DNA of 8,860 nt from assembly GCA_024404475.1 (NCBI GenBank), contig JAKSPV010000054.1, positions 1 through 8,860 of the forward strand, read 5' to 3'. Positions 6,628-8,860 of the stretch are shown here, piece after piece (positions within the stretch are counted from its first letter, which is position 1; the number at the start of each line of letters is the position of its first letter). The translations under genes and the position numbers were made by a program. The notes under the pieces are model-generated. The model saw only the letters and a list, made by a program, of their open reading frames with translations. It did not search any database and was not told the origin of the DNA. This DNA comes from Clostridia bacterium. GTDB lineage: Bacteria; Bacillota; Clostridia; Oscillospirales; CAG-272.

Positions 6628-6972
6628 TCAGTTGCCGCGGATATGAAGCGGAAGCTCCTCGCCGCCTAGGATATGGAAATGCAGGTGCATGACGCTCTGC
6701 CCCGCGTCCGGGCCGCAGTTCGAGATGACGCGGTAGCCGCTTTCACAGCCGGCCATGCGGGCGATCTCCGGGATCTTCTCGAAGATCCTGGCGACGACGG
6801 CGCTGTTTTCCGCCGTGATCTCGTCCATCGAGCCGATATGCTGCTTCGGGACAACGAGCACATGGACTTTCGCTTCAGGGCTGATGTCGCGGAAAGCGTA
6901 CATATAATCATCTTCGTACACTTTGCCGGACGGGATCTCGCCGGCAACGATCTTACAAAACAGGCAATCCAT
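6628..6972 (-). CDS. hinT: HIT family (HinT-like) nucleotide phosphoramidase
   Basis: A 114-residue protein of the branch of the histidine-triad superfamily that hydrolyses adenosine phosphoramidates and acyl-adenylates in the cytoplasm as a homodimer. The start reads CLFCKIVAGEIPSGKVYEDD, the typical HinT opening. Cys3, Cys6 and His45 (PKQHI) fit the zinc-binding positions of the PKCI subgroup. The triad is complete: HLHFHIL at 96-102, with His98 the expected nucleophile. GYRVISNCGPDAGQSV (80 on) matches the family's nucleotide-binding stretch. Length is normal (about 110-120). The ATG at 6972 (complement) is chosen because AAGGGGGAGA lies just upstream. An extended frame to 7113 would run through the promoter. 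The gene is divergent from the amidohydrolase and convergent with lysC. The symbol is by family resemblance; the physiological substrate is not known. Confidence 0.94.
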   Translation of the reverse strand: MDCLFCKIVAGEIPSGKVYEDDYMYAFRDISPEAKVHVLVVPKQHIGSMDEITAENSAVVARIFEKIPEIARMAGCESGYRVISNCGPDAGQSVMHLHFHILGGEELPLHIRGN

Positions 6973-6977
6973 TTTAT

Positions 6978-6987
6978 TCTCCCCCTT
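6978..6987 (-). promoter_or_regulatory. Ribosome binding site deciding the HIT start
   Basis: On the minus strand this reads AAGGGGGAGA, with the GGGGGAG core 6 bases before the ATG at 6972. It rules out the longer open frame upstream. Confidence 0.75.
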
Positions 6988-7001
6988 TGTTTTCTGTGTC
7001 C

Positions 7002-7030
7002 ATCTTATCACACTTTTCACAAAAATGCAA
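7002..7030 (-). promoter_or_regulatory. Sigma-A promoter for the HIT gene
   Basis: On the minus strand: TTGCAT (complement of 7025-7030), 17 bases, then TAAGAT (complement of 7002-7007), preceded by an extended -10 TG. Its spacer shares AAAAGTGTG with the ABC exporter promoter at the same position. The -35 lies only 13 bases from the start codon of the divergent amidohydrolase gene. Confidence 0.75.
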
Positions 7031-7043
7031 GACGAGGCAAAAG

Positions 7044-7865
7044 ATGCTGAAAGTTTTTGATATCCATACGCACACCTATCCCGAGGCGATCGCCGCGCGC
7101 GCCGTTGACTCACTCGGAAAGTTCTATGAGTTCGACGTCGAGGGCGAAGGCACTTACACGCACCTCTCCTCGCAGGCAGCGGCGAACAACGTCTGCGGCT
7201 ACCTGCTCTTCTCCGTTGCCACGAACGCGCATCAGGTGGAAAAGGTCAACGATTCGATCGCCGCGCTCGCCGCAAAATCACGAGCGGATGGTTTTCTCAC
7301 CGTCGGCTTCGCCGGGATGCATCAGGATTTTCCGAACTTCGCGGCTGAGATCGACAGAGCCGAGCGGCTCGGGCTTTGCGGCGTCAAGATCCACCCCGAC
7401 ATCCAGGGCGTCAACATTGACGACGTGCGGCTGATGCGGCTCTACGAGCTTCTGGAGGGGCGTATGCCTGTCTATTTTCATATCGGCGACAACCGGCCGG
7501 AATATCAGTTTTCCTCGGCAGATCGGCTCGCACGCGTCCTTGAGCGTTTTCCGAAGCTCGAGGTCGTCGCGGCACACCTCGGCGGCTACAAGTCGTGGGA
7601 GAATGCGGAGAAATATCTTGTCGGGCGTCCGAACGTATGGTACGACACTTCCTCCGCTCTCTGGGCGATGACGCCGGAAAGAGCCACCGAGCTGATCCGC
7701 ATGCTCGGCACCGACCGCGTGATGTTCGGCACGGATTATCCCGTCAAGAATACCGCGGGCGAGCTCGCGCGCTTCGACCGTCTCGATCTCTCCGAAGCGG
7801 AGCGGCAGGCAATCCTTTGGGACAACGCCGTGCGCTTTCTGCATCTGGAGGACAAAGACGTATGA
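7044..7865 (+). CDS. Amidohydrolase-2 family metal-dependent hydrolase
   Basis: A 273-residue cytoplasmic TIM-barrel hydrolase of the Amidohydro_2 type (COG2159-like). The metal-site motifs appear in family order: HTH at 8-10 (VFDIHTHTYP), His117 in GVKIHPDIQG, His146 in FHIGD, His178 in AAHLGG and Asp231 in MFGTDYPV. The C-terminal ILWDNAVRFLHL is the usual family ending. Family members include decarboxylases and C-C or lactone hydrolases; nothing here points to one substrate. The ATG at 7044 is chosen for GAGG at 7034-7037 and because the DIHTH strand begins directly after it; an upstream in-frame ATG at 6987 lacks a ribosome binding site. No promoter was recognised on this strand in the 71-base gap shared with the HIT gene. 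Its last four bases ATGA overlap the start of the next gene, indicating translational coupling. Confidence 0.9.
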   Translation: MLKVFDIHTHTYPEAIAARAVDSLGKFYEFDVEGEGTYTHLSSQAAANNVCGYLLFSVATNAHQVEKVNDSIAALAAKSRADGFLTVGFAGMHQDFPNFAAEIDRAERLGLCGVKIHPDIQGVNIDDVRLMRLYELLEGRMPVYFHIGDNRPEYQFSSADRLARVLERFPKLEVVAAHLGGYKSWENAEKYLVGRPNVWYDTSSALWAMTPERATELIRMLGTDRVMFGTDYPVKNTAGELARFDRLDLSEAERQAILWDNAVRFLHLEDKDV

Positions 7866-8860
7866 CGCTTTCGGAAACGATACGCGACAGCTCGCTGTGG
7901 GACACGCTGCGGCACGAAGTACGTCCGATCGTCCTCTACGGCACCGGCAACGGCGGCGACAAGATCGTGGACGAACTTCTGCGGCGCGGCATACCGCTTT
8001 CAGGCGTTTTCGCGAGTGACGGCTTCGTCCGAAGCCGCGCGTTCCGCGGTTTTCCCGTCGAGTCGCTCGACGGGATCACGAAACGCCTCGGAGATGACCT
8101 TGTGATCCTTCTGGCGTTCGGCTCCTCGCGGGCAGACGTCATGGAGCAGATCGAAAAGATCGCGGAGCGCTACACGCTCCTTGTGCCCGAGGTGCCGCTC
8201 ATCGGCGGCCATGTATTCGACCGGGATTATTTCGAAGCGCACGACGCGGAGTTGTCTGCACTGTATACAGCCCTGGCCGACGAGGAGGCCCGCGCGCTGC
8301 TCGAAGACATGATCCGCTACCGACTGACCGGACGGCCAGAATATCTACAACGGACGGAGCCGTTTGAAACGTCGCTCCGCACGCTGATCCGGACGGACAG
8401 CCTCGAAACCGTACTTGACGGCGGCGCGTTCACGGGCGATACCGTGCGCATTTTCGGCGAAACGTTTCCGGCACTCCGCGAGGTAGATGCCGTGGAGCCG
8501 GACGCGCACAGCTTTGCGAAGCTCTCTGCGTACGCGGCGGAGGAGCGGCGGTTTGCGGTACATCCGCGAAACGGTATCCTTTGGTGCAAAACGGGGACCG
8601 TTCCTTTCCGCACGGCAGGCAGCCGCGGCTCAGGCATCGGCGCCGCCGCGAAGCGGCAAAAGGAAACGGAAGCCGCATCGTTTACGGCGGACGAACTCGG
8701 GCTCCACCGGATCGATCTTGTCAAACTCGACGTGGAGGGTGCGGAACGCGAGGCGCTGCGCGGAGCGGGAACCGTGATCCGGCGCGACCGTCCCGTTCTC
8801 TGTGTTTCGCTCTATCACAGGACGGACGACCTCTTCGCGCTGCCCGAGACGCTGCGGAAA
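7862..8860 (+). CDS. FkbM-type methyltransferase with N-terminal Rossmann-like domain, 5' part
   Basis: The frame is open from the ATG at 7862 to the window end, giving 333 residues with perhaps 20-50 missing. Residues about 22-115 look like a small nucleotide-binding fold: IVLYGTGNGGDKIVDELL (glycine turn GTGNGG at 27-32), then GIPLSGVFASDGF and DLVILLAFGSSRADV, like the N-terminal half of PglD-type proteins. Residues about 180-333 form an SAM-dependent FkbM methyltransferase: motif I VLDGGAFTGDT (184-194), an acidic strand-2 end VEPD (211-214), and the FkbM hallmark DLVKLDVEGAEREALRGA (285 on) followed by RPVLCVSLYHRTDDLFALPE. FkbM enzymes methylate oxygens of small molecules and sugars; the acceptor here is unknown. 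The start overlaps the amidohydrolase stop (ATGA), so the two are coupled and may act in one pathway. Codon usage resembles its neighbours. Confidence 0.88.
   Translation, partial: MTLSETIRDSSLWDTLRHEVRPIVLYGTGNGGDKIVDELLRRGIPLSGVFASDGFVRSRAFRGFPVESLDGITKRLGDDLVILLAFGSSRADVMEQIEKIAERYTLLVPEVPLIGGHVFDRDYFEAHDAELSALYTALADEEARALLEDMIRYRLTGRPEYLQRTEPFETSLRTLIRTDSLETVLDGGAFTGDTVRIFGETFPALREVDAVEPDAHSFAKLSAYAAEERRFAVHPRNGILWCKTGTVPFRTAGSRGSGIGAAAKRQKETEAASFTADELGLHRIDLVKLDVEGAEREALRGAGTVIRRDRPVLCVSLYHRTDDLFALPETLRK

Noticed and set aside
1..8860. Search for CRISPR repeats, tRNA or rRNA genes, transposases, integrases or att-like repeats
   Set aside because: No spaced direct repeats, tRNA-like ends, or mobile-element proteins were seen by reading both strands. 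Composition also looks even across the window.

Overview
The window reads as ordinary, densely packed chromosome from a fairly GC-rich member of the Bacillota, most likely class Clostridia (Oscillospirales or Christensenellales-like). The reasons are strong AAGGAG/GGAGG-type ribosome binding sites, near-consensus sigma-A promoters with exact 17-base spacers, compact hairpin-plus-T-run terminators, a TTG start codon, and a serA plus DUF1015 neighbourhood typical of Clostridia. The taxonomic placement is inference; no rRNA or tRNA gene is present. I see no mobile element, CRISPR array, phage gene or recognisable defence system.

Layout. (1) Positions 1-758 hold the 3' part of serA (3-phosphoglycerate dehydrogenase, serine biosynthesis). 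It is followed after 30 bases by a 246-residue protein that looks like a HicB-like N-terminal domain joined to a DinB-like C-terminal domain, and then by a strong terminator at 1557-1593. (2) On the minus strand, facing that pair, lies a complete DUF1015 protein (1725-2960) with its own perfect-consensus promoter. (3) Divergent from it is a 659-residue single-chain ABC exporter (3112-5091). (4) Next, on the plus strand, is aspartate kinase (5225-6571), read from a TTG codon behind another perfect-consensus promoter, ending in a hairpin terminator. (5) A HIT-family (HinT-like) nucleotide hydrolase lies on the minus strand (6628-6972) and converges on the same terminator. (6) Divergent from it, an amidohydrolase-2 family metal-dependent hydrolase (7044-7865) overlaps by four bases the start of an FkbM-type methyltransferase with an extra N-terminal nucleotide-binding-like domain. 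That gene runs off the window end.

How the genes relate. serA and lysC supply amino-acid biosynthesis, and DUF1015 genes are commonly found with serA, so the left part is a serine-locus neighbourhood rearranged so that DUF1015 is convergent. The amidohydrolase and FkbM genes are the only pair with clear translational coupling. The other genes are single transcription units defined by their own promoters and terminators. The most unusual points are the HicB-like/DinB-like fusion, the shortened divergent ACT region of SerA, the amidohydrolase-FkbM pair, and a shared spacer element in two promoters.
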